From Variovorax paradoxus (GTDB lineage Bacteria > Pseudomonadota > Gammaproteobacteria > Burkholderiales > Burkholderiaceae_C): a DNA stretch of 64,000 bases. A program made the position numbers and the translations under genes. The DNA is taken from positions 2,294,001 through 2,358,000 of the forward strand of contig NZ_JAUSXG010000001.1 of assembly GCF_030815855.1 (NCBI RefSeq), in the 5' to 3' direction. Below the pieces are notes generated by a model, which made no database searches, had not been told where the DNA came from, and saw nothing but the letters and a program-made list of their open reading frames with translations. This document shows, in pieces, positions 12,001 through 17,714 of the stretch (position 1 is the first letter of the stretch; every line of letters starts with the position of its first letter).

Positions 12001-13381
12001 GACCGAGTACCTGATCAACCCGGTCATGTTCGTCACGCGCCACGTGTCGGGCACCACGCGCATGGTGTGGTCGATGGTGGCCGACGCGCAGTTCAACGGC
12101 ATGATGGCCGAGCCCGTGAAATATGCCGAGCGCTGGAAAGCTTTCAAGCTCAAGACCGAGAAGATGGCGAACGTGCTGGGCCTGAACGCGAACGAGGTGC
12201 GCCAGGGCACCGCGCTGGTCGACGAGTACGTGGGCTTGATCGGGAAAGTGGACCCGGGCTTGTCCGATGCGGCGCGCATCAACGAGTACGCGCGCCTGGG
12301 CGGCGAACTCGACGGCAAGCTGGGTAAGTTGCTGGGGGTCGGCGCGAAGACCATCAACAACGCCACCAACGCCAACACCGCCTTCGGGCAGGCGCTGCGC
12401 TGGGTCGCCAATGCCGGCTTCGTGACACACAACGTGAGCACCGAACTCACCAACCTGCGGCCCCTGGCCAACGGCGTGCAGGACTACGCGCAGTGGTACC
12501 ACCGCATCTATGTGCCGACGCAGGCCTTCTTCATGGCCAAGCCCTACACCACGCTGATGGCCGAGCGCTCGCTGGCCGGCAATCGCGTGATCGACGGCGC
12601 GGCGGCCGACGTCGAGGGCAAGATGGCCTGGAAGTACGTGTTCGGCCTCGGCACGGCGGGCGTGGGCGTGGCCGACCTCTCGCTGGCCGTGGGGCAGGCG
12701 AAGACGGTGCCGACCTGGGTGACCTACACCAACATCGGCATGGGGGTCGGCGGTGTCGTGGACGGCGGCGTCGGGCTGGTCAACGTGACCGGCATGGCCC
12801 TCACGCGGGCGGGCGCGGTCGAGCTGGGCGCGCTGCTCGCGATCCCGGGCGAGGTTGCCACCATCGGCGGCCTGGGCGTGGCGGTGTTCACCGGCATCAA
12901 GCAGTTCTACAACATCGCCCATCACTACGACCAAGTCGATGCCCGCGAAGCACAGCGCGATCCGGCGCTGCGCAACGCGCTGGTCGACCGCGGCTTCAGC
13001 GATGCGCAGGCCAGGGCCATGCTCGACTGCACGCACGAAGGCGTGTCGCCGATGGTGGCGTGGAATGCCTTGATGAAGTCGCAGGGCAAGACGGTGGACG
13101 AGGGCATGGCACTGCTGCGCGACCGTCTCGCCAAGGATGGGCCGCACGGCATTCCGGCCGACGAATGGGTGCGCGTGATGCACGGCCTGACCGACGACAG
13201 GATGAACGACAACGACGGCAGCTTCCCCGCGAGCGATCCGAACGCCGCCGAGGCCGGACAGATCGTGGTGCGGCACATTCCGGTGCGCGGCGGCAGCGTG
13301 GCTTCGGAATCGACCGTGCTGCCGCAGAGCATCGAGGGCCTGGAGAACTACGCGCGCGAGACCTGGAATTTGCACATCTGA
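2..13381 (+). CDS. Giant multidomain protein with D-glutamate cyclase/racemase module (5' partial)
   Basis: The frame is open from base 2 to the TGA at 13379-13381, so the real start lies left of the window; the GTG at 167 is only an internal codon. At least 4,459 residues are encoded. Seen in order: charged helical segment (to nt 430); low-complexity Thr/Pro/Ser stretch (430-720); three LysM-like segments (about 728-870, 1189-1310, 1465-1590); long charged helical region (1780-3400); glycine/alanine-rich hydrophobic zone (3405-3545); HESGH, an HExxH motif, at 5666-5680; a D-glutamate cyclase-like/racemase-like/cyclase-like block (6830-9610); a Pro/Gly linker (9630-9720); helical region (10500-12000); second hydrophobic glycine-rich zone (12640-12910). 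No signal peptide can be judged because the N-terminus is missing. Size, LysM-like parts, hydrophobic zones and embedded enzymes suggest a secreted effector or toxin, but no whole-protein family was recognised and that role is inference. Confidence 0.85.
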   Translation, partial: KAQQDAKLEDARAKNATADADLKDKNAALLKAEVKQKREETKAPDAKASAATDKKVQDAKADRNDAQKTSDFSKLYLDSQEKESKAQDAEAKVVELTPTPGRPSATITEKERTALTKAEDKAQKLRGEADAATKKFGSAVGEEANTEFWGSPPAPATTAGPPAKATDDPLQTPLTQLLQVSPKTTTNPAANNGLVFTPTLTSGTAGTTSSSLLLPPSTVSSGTGTNATSPFTTFLKTPEPVVTPEVKKTLTGIADGKSVEQIASDRKMRVDQVLSEANAAGVQITTAAPKDGVQATTIERGDASLTYSRDAKHDTLAVKGNLPDPKAPCGQEAVDAKEDGNGRYSQTTKDAKTGDTTTTTIDSRAGTRTVSVVDKKGLRTDTTTSLTGGQVTRAVDDYEGYLEVAKAADLTPEQLLALNPDVDYGKALKPGQELVVAGVPTTVKTFNKDGSMLEKTTASDGTLQVVATSASGRRTVLMGEPDAKNGPGEAARKSIFDDKKSVAETAKAMGMTEDEVLAALPEGTVDVSKASADNSYIETRTIYDPATNRLVVERNDWNHGGGSREDIDDKTKYTVTQKNPETGKSERVEASGGLGYLQHQAEDKAKYADSYGEQIGNLDKTIRLYRRMGEPVDDLVDRRKQLVSQQTDARGEATIANAKATSALTKQQRVTIDEQARVAYQNLAYARPGSKDQAEAAKALSDRLELLDHVDRIVDVANKDVDLAEAGFDQVKTQDAKVQADADLEAEFQKWKRTWRWSGLDEKEIQKREAQGASPPGPMYRNDEEENKAAWKDFVLQQEMMDDHGEKYLTDAGRPARDAWLNRNKASDAALDSGIRYDQASIASGAANTHLTQGEVDRLQQKKDAWTKANPTVLPEKFKGQEKLDELIKNVADGKISDLKIGENKKHSEYLKTVSAADRADPEALKKAEDKYTEDNQEATTKLNGQIKDISERPLRDKTRSVDDYIAEWGKRNPEIQKELDALGTDQDQRSLRAAEYRSGQIHKLLSASDQGKELQAAINLRYSLTDQWLKIGDKDDDRLEKDLEGIEKGIEGHTWVRDVWGSMAGDSAEDAKNYTEKQRDGLRDLRDDLRAGRISASEYARRENEFMDAYDVQSDKMADRVRDSDGTWSVVDDAVRMTVTAAAGIAATIASGGNVAVGFGTAMAVSALWDTTGDIVAAAQGRDIYADGHTSLWTLEAKALTGNASWDDVKFTFKDELVDAATNAVTATGVGAGIKTSASVSAKLLANGTMVGSKGTLNIAGRAVVGARAGVTSQAFDGTGRVLVETGRVGLDGKLGTEEGNKRIGATFVSSAAGLVTAPLTGGVSGAIPLWKAVSPAAQAQAQAGGIPAKQQLAYFGLGAQFVNDGVAGLGTGDLIALANEGRHMNRGEFIAASLQVIPGTLNNVALHPAMAARARSQAQAAQNAAPSRTLHDELVLPGLAMPHLANEDSLVPAQLSEAMAPGGRVELHVAADDPGGPLPRNGEAPDIDPDQAAAIHERLRSAGFEQIRIERNPDAEAGQPGFIVHAIKEGGEIQTDGVVPLLSRTVPTEPEGQDPSNTADALDGSNNGVDGPNNNNDASDYALPPPGSSLHTVSWSGTLRAILQSGGTLRDTAFYLHATPYDENTGLALNATDSGLPRAVDGETPAQRKAAYASADSPEALAALPPARYTTLKEAMNAAQAGNGDRGHDNIALVYEPKLGADGRVPPEAVLATVHIDKTGEGPATLRDVSPNPHSDIAETVALRVSYPVVQAATRAASGLILPGSAARDNFLHVPDDATVYYMDRSKRVTQISANDPRVAQALERAHRSRAELLRLPSREQGLGLDAVQAWREQAGMKPVDLRVLNPEEMPGMEGRYFQSEGVAIVARNPALEREAGARPVQRRVAHESGHGHEGKREVFVLRDAQDGDTLRPTFDIEPVSGLLRFDPESGRYSGRAIEEGDAERMAQQFDEATYGPRSVDDSYTGQLSRYQRPGVDSADHGAYTAVTLDAMLRMTPGLEALMERARFSNAAHQELQEVLGRKFDAFYAGAEDLSSPAHQQWASDLYNAVQRGGPIPMRPAEGAAPPDAQGPVVLNSRPVQRAASAGDDGMPLKPSAFGTDGDWMAAALHLEDTIAQQREAGQPGKLPPGMILSDADKAVTQALMKNPTPESQECFVVSTRPPSKGIFSGDDVRAKRKEVFDTIEKVQQAVSKRSGGAWVYRVAPEGGIGEMTRVGKARSHNILGAFYVGNDKSVFPVGIANPQFDRWDLTAAAPEGKPHVYNATLTMPVGRPAEGIFRQGGIEEGADAATAAIDRAVAEGRAPRVMIAAGYTIENGRAETSGPGGAAVAGKAARLYSGQMHGVDAQVTYVAAGRRQRKVLEAALEALGERKGEHYEIVSFNARGRLAEWRSASLLRRHQPDLLMGFDVPGRTEKGEYHNSHGQAIGYHTAARDQLFIDATRNDRITTVAGFDLGNEVGGGHPDVHTRVQPAPNGTPIASIVTADVAMTGGRTNWVGYAFGTEVLRRAGALSAVPDERAIRSMVMDMMKAGGVDSETRSRVPFSTDSRGRTSGVGGMSPDVEAAVAAMLRIRAEKIHMAPAIDLRGVRLRLGVFDSGSGGIIAAAEIKRVVEETTGARVDLVMVGDHGAGTYGPKTKTEIADHTRAGLETLDKLGVDLIVMACNTACTSGKGEYARGINAPVIDLIDSTRSFHKGLVDRGERVVAFSTEASATLPLPGTDLIGVYRDKDVLPVGGTDDGFDVASIVNQYMADPMNADMRARMQGAADHYADKILAAKSDVTTVSWCCTHYPELEPFFTKSLQDRGRSDVKMINPMAHQAMRAIEVAEHLPPGTGTGPSRAIGITTAVADKAEAIRTGTDPGKATVQQSEVLQTLRIALQRDDVTLVPLKKLGADVDVGEAQRLLDQDEAGDPIDALQAFDPSGRGFPIHVPGGAYAAAKMLGDAGKVAVVAGFPIRTAAGRVAPESDSTKGAAVLAAGLAKLGKDTVCITIPANVKPLKAALAVLGRGDIEVRAFGLKIGPHAEGEALRMLQRLNPDAIISVEAPGRDAKGQYWSSTGERVTDHVAALDEFFYAARTINEGRSGAAKIKQLAILDVGNEVGGGNVDKRVRRAPDGQRIASEVTVDQLVTAGVGSWGADATLAALEVHHNRSDLLPTADEVRRVMRAITREGGVDSQSRTGIDHAAGYEPTVHVGVTELYRQAALQVKADGGPDPEGGAAPPKGAGPKPGGPGPAEPQSAAFRGDEWPEVHARLTSGGFGNDNIYVYRVKGQPDLYGDQAAAVDLPLQQIAGQGRAAKGTDTVRWYGNSTPGKGVGGLMPRREMGAKFGLEPKEAKETVYRVKNRETGEITRQTEKPTTEQRQDPNLLIRSSKVRPPREALPQSTDDWFIVSNQSPTRIDAANGLRGVTRGDSSFTLPSVEKKATLPTGWSVSKVIKRQITLGLVAAVGITTANAISPIDTGHDVPSGVVGLPRNPISATAPHSHGEPGFRAAPEAFSVPAEVTLGLALHQQHEADALARQPGADPADVRALQAKADGHWGAFSAEMLKAIRSDAQRGANPVASANRQRAQLVALGKFDARSDIAVRDALRDSGLLKGTTADVEAQMDYAQLVAEHPALATDKSRELARQDPAAFATATLIEIGPDGRAYQSLVENNASMLGRLYSEGVVKERLAEGDVAGAAKEARQRLDASRDAAERDKAAAGLRPLFDAERTRAMGQLDDMQMHDVGDYLAQYRDAPPEVGEPVAQGALDLMHRNLPRASDDLASMAQFEKFVEGLAIVADAADARSPTSAWSERFATELLKDRFAARPEFAASLPRAVEGAVVQGGAKLPVELANALERQGRGDLRDSVLGGIDKGVQAQKQHLGEAIGNLRGTAGYNATGASMAFYVANFSDGTPQGVANAMAQYRRVNPDAAARVDDATRVVGEWGRTLEQTHESLHGLRVGAKPSEAEQGLEGTLKNVYDSDDVKLAISQSPQLRQTLLSRARQGVADPRTMTEYLINPVMFVTRHVSGTTRMVWSMVADAQFNGMMAEPVKYAERWKAFKLKTEKMANVLGLNANEVRQGTALVDEYVGLIGKVDPGLSDAARINEYARLGGELDGKLGKLLGVGAKTINNATNANTAFGQALRWVANAGFVTHNVSTELTNLRPLANGVQDYAQWYHRIYVPTQAFFMAKPYTTLMAERSLAGNRVIDGAAADVEGKMAWKYVFGLGTAGVGVADLSLAVGQAKTVPTWVTYTNIGMGVGGVVDGGVGLVNVTGMALTRAGAVELGALLAIPGEVATIGGLGVAVFTGIKQFYNIAHHYDQVDAREAQRDPALRNALVDRGFSDAQARAMLDCTHEGVSPMVAWNALMKSQGKTVDEGMALLRDRLAKDGPHGIPADEWVRVMHGLTDDRMNDNDGSFPASDPNAAEAGQIVVRHIPVRGGSVASESTVLPQSIEGLENYARETWNLHI
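6830..9610 (+). other. Embedded D-Glu cyclase-like / Glu racemase-like / D-Glu cyclase-like module
   Basis: Three consecutive domains of the giant protein. The first (about 6830-7735) carries PGR at 7235-7243 and D-L-G-N-E-V-G-G-G from 7364, as in DUF4392 D-glutamate cyclases, where the usual forms are ERPGR and GDGGNEIGMG. The second (about 7769-8440) is glutamate-racemase-like: GVFDSGSGG from 7781, a TYG motif before position 7915, ACNTA with the first catalytic Cys at 7994, and CTHYP with the second at 8366. The Asp-to-Cys and Cys-to-Cys spacings (68 and 124 residues) are close to those of MurI. The third (about 8810-9600) repeats the cyclase pattern, with PGR at 9140-9148 and D-V-G-N-E-V-G-G-G from 9290. 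In known enzymes racemase interconverts L- and D-glutamate and the cyclase turns D-glutamate into 5-oxo-D-proline. Activity here is inferred from motifs. Confidence 0.75.
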
Positions 13382-13437
13382 TCCGCGCAGCTGCGCCGCT
13401 GTGAGCCGAAAGTTGTAGCGCCGAGCCGGCCATGCAT

Positions 13438-13460
13438 TTGCGTTATGGCGCATACCGCAA
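13438..13460. promoter_or_regulatory. 23-bp nested palindrome, probable operator
   Basis: The arms TTGCG/CGCAA enclose a second pair TATG/CATA around a central GCG, with only one non-pairing base on each side. It sits in the 122-bp gap after the giant gene, centred 55 bp before the ATG of the LuxR-type gene at 13504. Its symmetry and position suit a dimeric regulator, possibly the LuxR protein itself; that assignment is inference. Confidence 0.55.
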
Positions 13461-13503
13461 TTGCCATTGGTGCGGCAGTGCGGCCGCTCCTAGACTGGTT
13501 GCA

Positions 13504-14493
13504 ATGAACGCATTTGCGACCCTGATCGGCTCCGCCGCGATCCCGCCGTTACTGTTCGCGCGGCGCCGCGGTGCTGCTCCGGCGGTGGCAGCGCGCAGGG
13601 GGGCGGCGCCCATGGTGCCGCCCGGCGGCGGCGACGATCCGGCCGGGGCACTCCCTCTCTTCTATCCCGACGACAAGCCGGCACCGCCGGCCACCGCCGA
13701 TTCGCAGCGGCATGCGACCGGGCTCGTCGCGGCGCTGCGCGAGGCGCGCGAGCCCGCGGCGCGCCAGGCGCTCGTGAAGGCGCAGTTGCGCTCGATCGGC
13801 TTCGAATGGCTGGGCTACGCGACGATGGAAACACGGCAGGGCGTTCTGCGGCCCGTGAGCTTCCTCACGAGCCATGCGCATGAAGCCTGGGCGCGGCGCT
13901 ACTTCTCGCAGCGTTGGCACCAGGTCGACACGCGCTTCAAGGATGCGCCGGTCTCGGGCCTGCCGCTGGTGTGGGACCTGGAATCGCTCGCGCAATCGCA
14001 ATGCCGGCAGCCGATGCAGGCCGAAGCCGAGGCCGTCGGCATTGCCGCGCGGCAACGGATGCTGCTCGACGGCCTGGAGGCCGCCGGCATTCGCAGCGGC
14101 ATCTTCTTCCGCCTCGCGTCGCCGGGTCAGACGCACGAGTTCACCTTCATCAGCCTGTTGTCGGGCACGCCTGGCCGGCGATGGATTCTCGACGGTGCGG
14201 TGGGCCGCGCGCTGGTGCTCGGCCTCAGCGTGCATGAGCATGTATCGCGCCATGTCCAGAAGCCCGGCGCCGCGCTCGACTTGGACGGTCTGTTGCCTGC
14301 CAGGACGCCGATGTCGGCCACGCAGCAATCGATTCTCGAATCCTTGCTGCGCGGGCTCAGCGACAAGGAGATCGCCTACGCGCTGGGCCTGTCGAGCCAT
14401 GCGGTGGACTATCACATGCGCCAGCTCAGGCGCCGCTTCGGCGCGCGCAACAGGGTGCAGCTGGTGAGCGCCGCGGCGGACTGGCAGCCCTGA
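13504..14493 (+). CDS. LuxR-family transcriptional regulator (autoinducer-binding type, solo)
   Basis: 329 residues from the ATG at 13504; an upstream in-frame ATG at 13432 would begin inside the palindrome and is less likely. The N-terminus is a variable Ala/Pro-rich tail, followed by an autoinducer-binding-like domain (roughly residues 75-235) with the conserved GFEWLGYATM and PLVWD stretches. A C-terminal LuxR helix-turn-helix (about 265-325) contains SDKEIAYALGLSSHAVDYHM and the RFGARNR segment. No luxI synthase is in the window, so it is a solo whose ligand cannot be read from the sequence. It is a clear paralogue of the gene at 15671. Lying 122 bp behind the giant gene, it could regulate that gene, but this is only proximity. 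Confidence 0.88.
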   Translation: MNAFATLIGSAAIPPLLFARRRGAAPAVAARRGAAPMVPPGGGDDPAGALPLFYPDDKPAPPATADSQRHATGLVAALREAREPAARQALVKAQLRSIGFEWLGYATMETRQGVLRPVSFLTSHAHEAWARRYFSQRWHQVDTRFKDAPVSGLPLVWDLESLAQSQCRQPMQAEAEAVGIAARQRMLLDGLEAAGIRSGIFFRLASPGQTHEFTFISLLSGTPGRRWILDGAVGRALVLGLSVHEHVSRHVQKPGAALDLDGLLPARTPMSATQQSILESLLRGLSDKEIAYALGLSSHAVDYHMRQLRRRFGARNRVQLVSAAADWQP

Positions 14494-14497
14494 GGGC

Positions 14498-15385
14498 TCA
14501 ACCGACGATGCCGTTCCGCGCCGAGGCCGGCTGCAGGGCGTCGAGCGCCGAGAGCCTGCGGTAGTCGCCAGGCAGCACCGCATAGGTGCCGAGAAAGGTC
14601 TTGTGCAAATGGCTCTGGTCGGTGAAGCCGGCGGCATGCGCCGCATAGGTGACGCGGGCGCCACCCGCGATGAGGTCGCGCGCGTACTCGATGCGGTGCC
14701 CCACCAGCATTTCATGCGGCGTGAATCCCATCGCGCCCTTGAAGCGGCGCTGCACGTGCACCGGATGCAGGCCCGCCGCATCGGCCAGGCTGTCGAGCGT
14801 CATGCGCTGATGAAAGCCGGACACGATCAGCTCATACAGCCTGTTCATGCGGTCGTCGCTGCTGCCCACGGCGCGCGCGGGCGGTGCGCACAACGGAATC
14901 CATCGGGCCAGGCGTTGGCGCAGCAAGGCGCGGCCCACCGCGCTGTCTTCTTCGTTGCCGATGCCCGTGCCAGTGCCGGTGGACTCCCGCAGCAGGCGGT
15001 GGCACTCGATGAATTCGGCGGCCGCCGAAGCATCGAGGAAGACCGAGACGCCGACATCGTCTTCCGCGCGCGCCAACTGCGTGCTTTCGTGGGCGGCGCT
15101 GATGCAGCGCGCGACGGCCGAGCTGCAGTACATCGCGTCTTCGTGCCATGGCGCGCTGCGCGCCTGCACCGCGTGCCAGACCTGCGGCGCGATGCGCAGC
15201 AGCGTGCCGGGGGGGACGACCGTCACGCGGTTGCCGGTGCGCACGTGCAGTTCGGTGTCGGACACCGAGAGCGTGAATCCGACGTGCCTGTGCGGCCGAA
15301 TCTCGCGATGCAGCAAGGTGTTGGCGGTCAGTTGAAGACCTGTGAGGTCAGCATCTCGCCAGTAGCGGGAAGCCTGGAGTTCCAT
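14498..15385 (-). CDS. AraC-family transcriptional regulator, cupin sensor domain
   Basis: 295 residues if the ATG at 15385 (MELQASRYW) is the start; the frame stays open upstream with further Met codons at 15436 and beyond, so the start is uncertain. The N-terminal half is an AraC-type cupin: HREIRPHRHVGF supplies the histidines and VPPGTLLRIAPQVWHAV is the characteristic strand. The C-terminal half (about 190-285) has two helix-turn-helix motifs, LADAAGLHPVHVQRRFK and AAHAAGFTDQSHLHKTF. The gene lies convergent to the first LuxR gene (4-bp gap) and divergent from the second. The target is unknown; such regulators usually act on themselves or a neighbour. Confidence 0.87.
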   Translation of the reverse strand: MELQASRYWRDADLTGLQLTANTLLHREIRPHRHVGFTLSVSDTELHVRTGNRVTVVPPGTLLRIAPQVWHAVQARSAPWHEDAMYCSSAVARCISAAHESTQLARAEDDVGVSVFLDASAAAEFIECHRLLRESTGTGTGIGNEEDSAVGRALLRQRLARWIPLCAPPARAVGSSDDRMNRLYELIVSGFHQRMTLDSLADAAGLHPVHVQRRFKGAMGFTPHEMLVGHRIEYARDLIAGGARVTYAAHAAGFTDQSHLHKTFLGTYAVLPGDYRRLSALDALQPASARNGIVG

Positions 15386-15670
15386 CAAAGGCGGGGTCCC
15401 TCGAATGTCGTTCTTGTTGAAGGCAGCAAGCCGCATGCCAGTGTGGGCGGCACTCCTGCAAGTGTCCATCATGCGTGACGGAGTGGACTGGGTGCGCAGT
15501 TCATGCAAAGGTATTCAATTGCACGCGGATGCAGGATGCGATGGCGTGCCTTCGCCGCTGCCGATGCGTCCGACGCTAAGAATCTACAAGGCGGCGCCAT
15601 CGCCCTTTGGTAGTTTGGCTGCAAGCCCGCAACGCCGACCGGTGCATGCGGCATCTCCATCAGGCCCCTC
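15386..15670. promoter_or_regulatory. Divergent intergenic region with 20-bp dyad
   Basis: This 285-bp gap separates the minus-strand AraC gene from the plus-strand LuxR gene. At 15504-15523 there is TGCAA-N10-TTGCA, a dyad of exactly 20 bp, the length of a classical lux box. Its sequence does not match the palindrome at 13438. No convincing -35/-10 pair or terminator was identified. Confidence 0.35.
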
Positions 15671-16639
15671 ATGATTCCTTTCAATTTGTTGCCACGTGAT
15701 GCGGCGGCATCGTTGCCGGACGCGCGCGGTTTCGACCCGGCAATGCAGCCGGCCGAGGCGGCCGAGCCACCGCTCGACGCTCCGTTTCCGCAGCTTTACT
15801 CGGAAGAGCAGCTCTATCTGCCCCCATCCGCGGACCGGCATGCGGAAGGCGTGCCGGGCGTCGTCGGCGATCTGTTGAATGCTTCCGGCACCAAGGAGCG
15901 CCGCGATCTCATCGAGGCCATGCTGAATGCGCTCGGCTTCGATTGGCTCGGCTACGGCACGATCACTTTCCTGCGCGGGCGCTGGTGGCCGTTGAGCTTC
16001 TTCACCGCGCATGCAAACCCCGAGTGGACGCAGCGCTACTTTTCGCATCGCCTCTACGAAATGGACTTGCGGCAGCCGGGCGTGCCGGCTTCCAGTTTGC
16101 CGCTGGTGTGGGATGTCGAGCAGATCGAGGCTGCGCCTCTGGCCGCGGCCACATCCGCAACCGAGGACGTCGCCGGACGGCGGCAGCGCTTTGTCGACGA
16201 TCTGCGCGCGAGCGGCATTCGCAGCGGATTGATGTTTCGCCTGGCATTGCCGGCGCAGGTCAACCAGCACACCGTGATCAGCCTGCAGTCGAGCGAGCCG
16301 GGCCGCCGCTGGATCACCGACGAGGTTGTCGGCCAGGCCCTGACGCTGGGCCTGAGCTTGCACGAGTACGTGCTGCGCCATTCGCGCATGCCGAGCGAAG
16401 CGGGCGCGGCGGCGCGCATCGAGATCTCGCCGACGCAGCAGTACATTCTTCAGCACCTGCTGCAGGGGCGCAGCGACAAGGAGATAGCCAACCGTCTCGA
16501 CCTGTCGGCCCACACCGTGGACTACCACATGCGCCAGCTGCGCCGCCGCTTTGCCGCGCGCAACCGCGTGCAGCTGGTGAACGCGGTGCAGCAGGGCGAC
16601 AGCGATTTCGGCGTGCTCAGCGATCTGGGCGATCTCTAG
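15671..16639 (+). CDS. LuxR-family transcriptional regulator (second solo paralogue)
   Basis: 322 residues starting at MIPFNLLPRD. A variable N-terminal 80 residues is followed by an autoinducer-binding-like domain with GFDWLGYGTITF, RYFSHRLYEMD and SLPLVWD, and by a LuxR helix-turn-helix near residues 255-315 (RSDKEIANRLDLSAHTVDYHM, then RRRFAARNRVQLV). The same landmarks occur in the protein encoded at 13504, and the HTH regions are nearly identical, so the two arose by duplication or serve overlapping targets. No luxI is nearby. Its stop overlaps that of the convergent aldo/keto reductase gene in a shared CTAG. Confidence 0.88.
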   Translation: MIPFNLLPRDAAASLPDARGFDPAMQPAEAAEPPLDAPFPQLYSEEQLYLPPSADRHAEGVPGVVGDLLNASGTKERRDLIEAMLNALGFDWLGYGTITFLRGRWWPLSFFTAHANPEWTQRYFSHRLYEMDLRQPGVPASSLPLVWDVEQIEAAPLAAATSATEDVAGRRQRFVDDLRASGIRSGLMFRLALPAQVNQHTVISLQSSEPGRRWITDEVVGQALTLGLSLHEYVLRHSRMPSEAGAAARIEISPTQQYILQHLLQGRSDKEIANRLDLSAHTVDYHMRQLRRRFAARNRVQLVNAVQQGDSDFGVLSDLGDL

Positions 16640-17673
16640 GCGAGTACCGCCACCGGACTGCGTTCGGCGAACTGGCCGTTCCAGTACGGGTAGTAAGGGT
16701 AGGGCGGTGTTACCGCGCTGGCCGCGTCGAGCCGCTTGATCTGGTCGGCGCTGAGTTGCCACCCTAGCGCGCCGAGGTTCTGTTTCAGCTGCTCTTCGTT
16801 GCGCGCACCGATGAGCACGCTCGACACGGTGGGCCGCTGCAGCAGCCAGTTGAGCGCAATCTGCGGCAGCGTCTTGCCGGTTTCCTCGGCGACCTGGTCC
16901 ATGGCATCGACCACGCGGTACAGGCGCTCGTCGTCCACCGGTGGCGCGAAGCCGGCGGTTTCGTGCAGCCGGCTTCCGGCGGGCAGCGGCTGGCCGCGGC
17001 GCACCTTTCCGGTGAGGCGGCCCCAACCGAGCGGGCTCCACACGATGGCGCCGAGGCCCTGGTCGATGCCCAGCGGCATCAGTTCGAATTCGTAGTTGCG
17101 GCCGATCAGCGAGTAATACGTCTGGTTGGCCACGAAGCGCTGCAGGCCGAGCCGCTCGGAGGCCGAAAGCGACTTCATCAGTTGCCAGCCTGAGAAGTTC
17201 GATGCACCGATCAGCCGCACCTTGCCCGCGCGCACCAGGTCGTCGAGCGTGTCGAGCACCACCTCGACCGGCGTCATCGCATCGAAGGCGTGCAGCTGAA
17301 GAATGTCGATGTAGTCGGTGCCCAGGCGCTTGAGCGCGGCATCGGTCGCGGCGATCAGGTGGTGGCGCGACGCGCCGACATCGTTCGGCCCCTCGCCGGC
17401 ACGCAGCGAGAGCTTGGTCGAGATGATGGCCTTGTCGCGGCGGCCCTTGAGGGCAGCGCCAAGAATCGATTCCGAGGCGCCGTTCGAATAGACGTCGGCC
17501 GTGTCGAACAGCGTCACGCCGGCATCGAGCGCCAGATCGACGATGCTGCGCGCGCCTTCGACATCGGTGTTGCCCCAGGCGCTGAAGAGCGGGCCCTGTC
17601 CGCCGAAGGTGCCGGCGCCGAAGCCGAGTGCGGGGACCTTGAAGCCGGAGCGGCCGAGAAAGCGTTGTTCCAT
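16636..17673 (-). CDS. Aldo/keto reductase
   Basis: 345 residues from the ATG at 17673, chosen because AAGGACA lies just upstream; the frame extends further but without support. This is a NADPH-dependent (beta/alpha)8 oxidoreductase of the aldo/keto reductase superfamily. The tetrad residues are visible: Asp and Tyr in FDTADVYSNG, Lys in ISTKLS, His in LQLHAFD. The late GASNFSGWQL and SSVLIGAR segments are typical of the family's cofactor-binding side. It lies 41 bp downstream of the MFS gene on the same strand and is probably cotranscribed with it, under the LysR gene at 19012. The natural substrate is not evident. Confidence 0.92.
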   Translation of the reverse strand: MEQRFLGRSGFKVPALGFGAGTFGGQGPLFSAWGNTDVEGARSIVDLALDAGVTLFDTADVYSNGASESILGAALKGRRDKAIISTKLSLRAGEGPNDVGASRHHLIAATDAALKRLGTDYIDILQLHAFDAMTPVEVVLDTLDDLVRAGKVRLIGASNFSGWQLMKSLSASERLGLQRFVANQTYYSLIGRNYEFELMPLGIDQGLGAIVWSPLGWGRLTGKVRRGQPLPAGSRLHETAGFAPPVDDERLYRVVDAMDQVAEETGKTLPQIALNWLLQRPTVSSVLIGARNEEQLKQNLGALGWQLSADQIKRLDAASAVTPPYPYYPYWNGQFAERSPVAVLA

Positions 17674-17714
17674 GATGATGTGTCCTTGCTTTGTTGTTGT
17701 CGTTGAGTGCGGGT

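Noticed and set aside
7772..13453. 1893-codon open frame on the minus strand
   Set aside because: It is fully antisense to the giant gene and its translation is rich in Arg, His and Ala with no domain signature, as expected for a shadow frame in GC-rich DNA.
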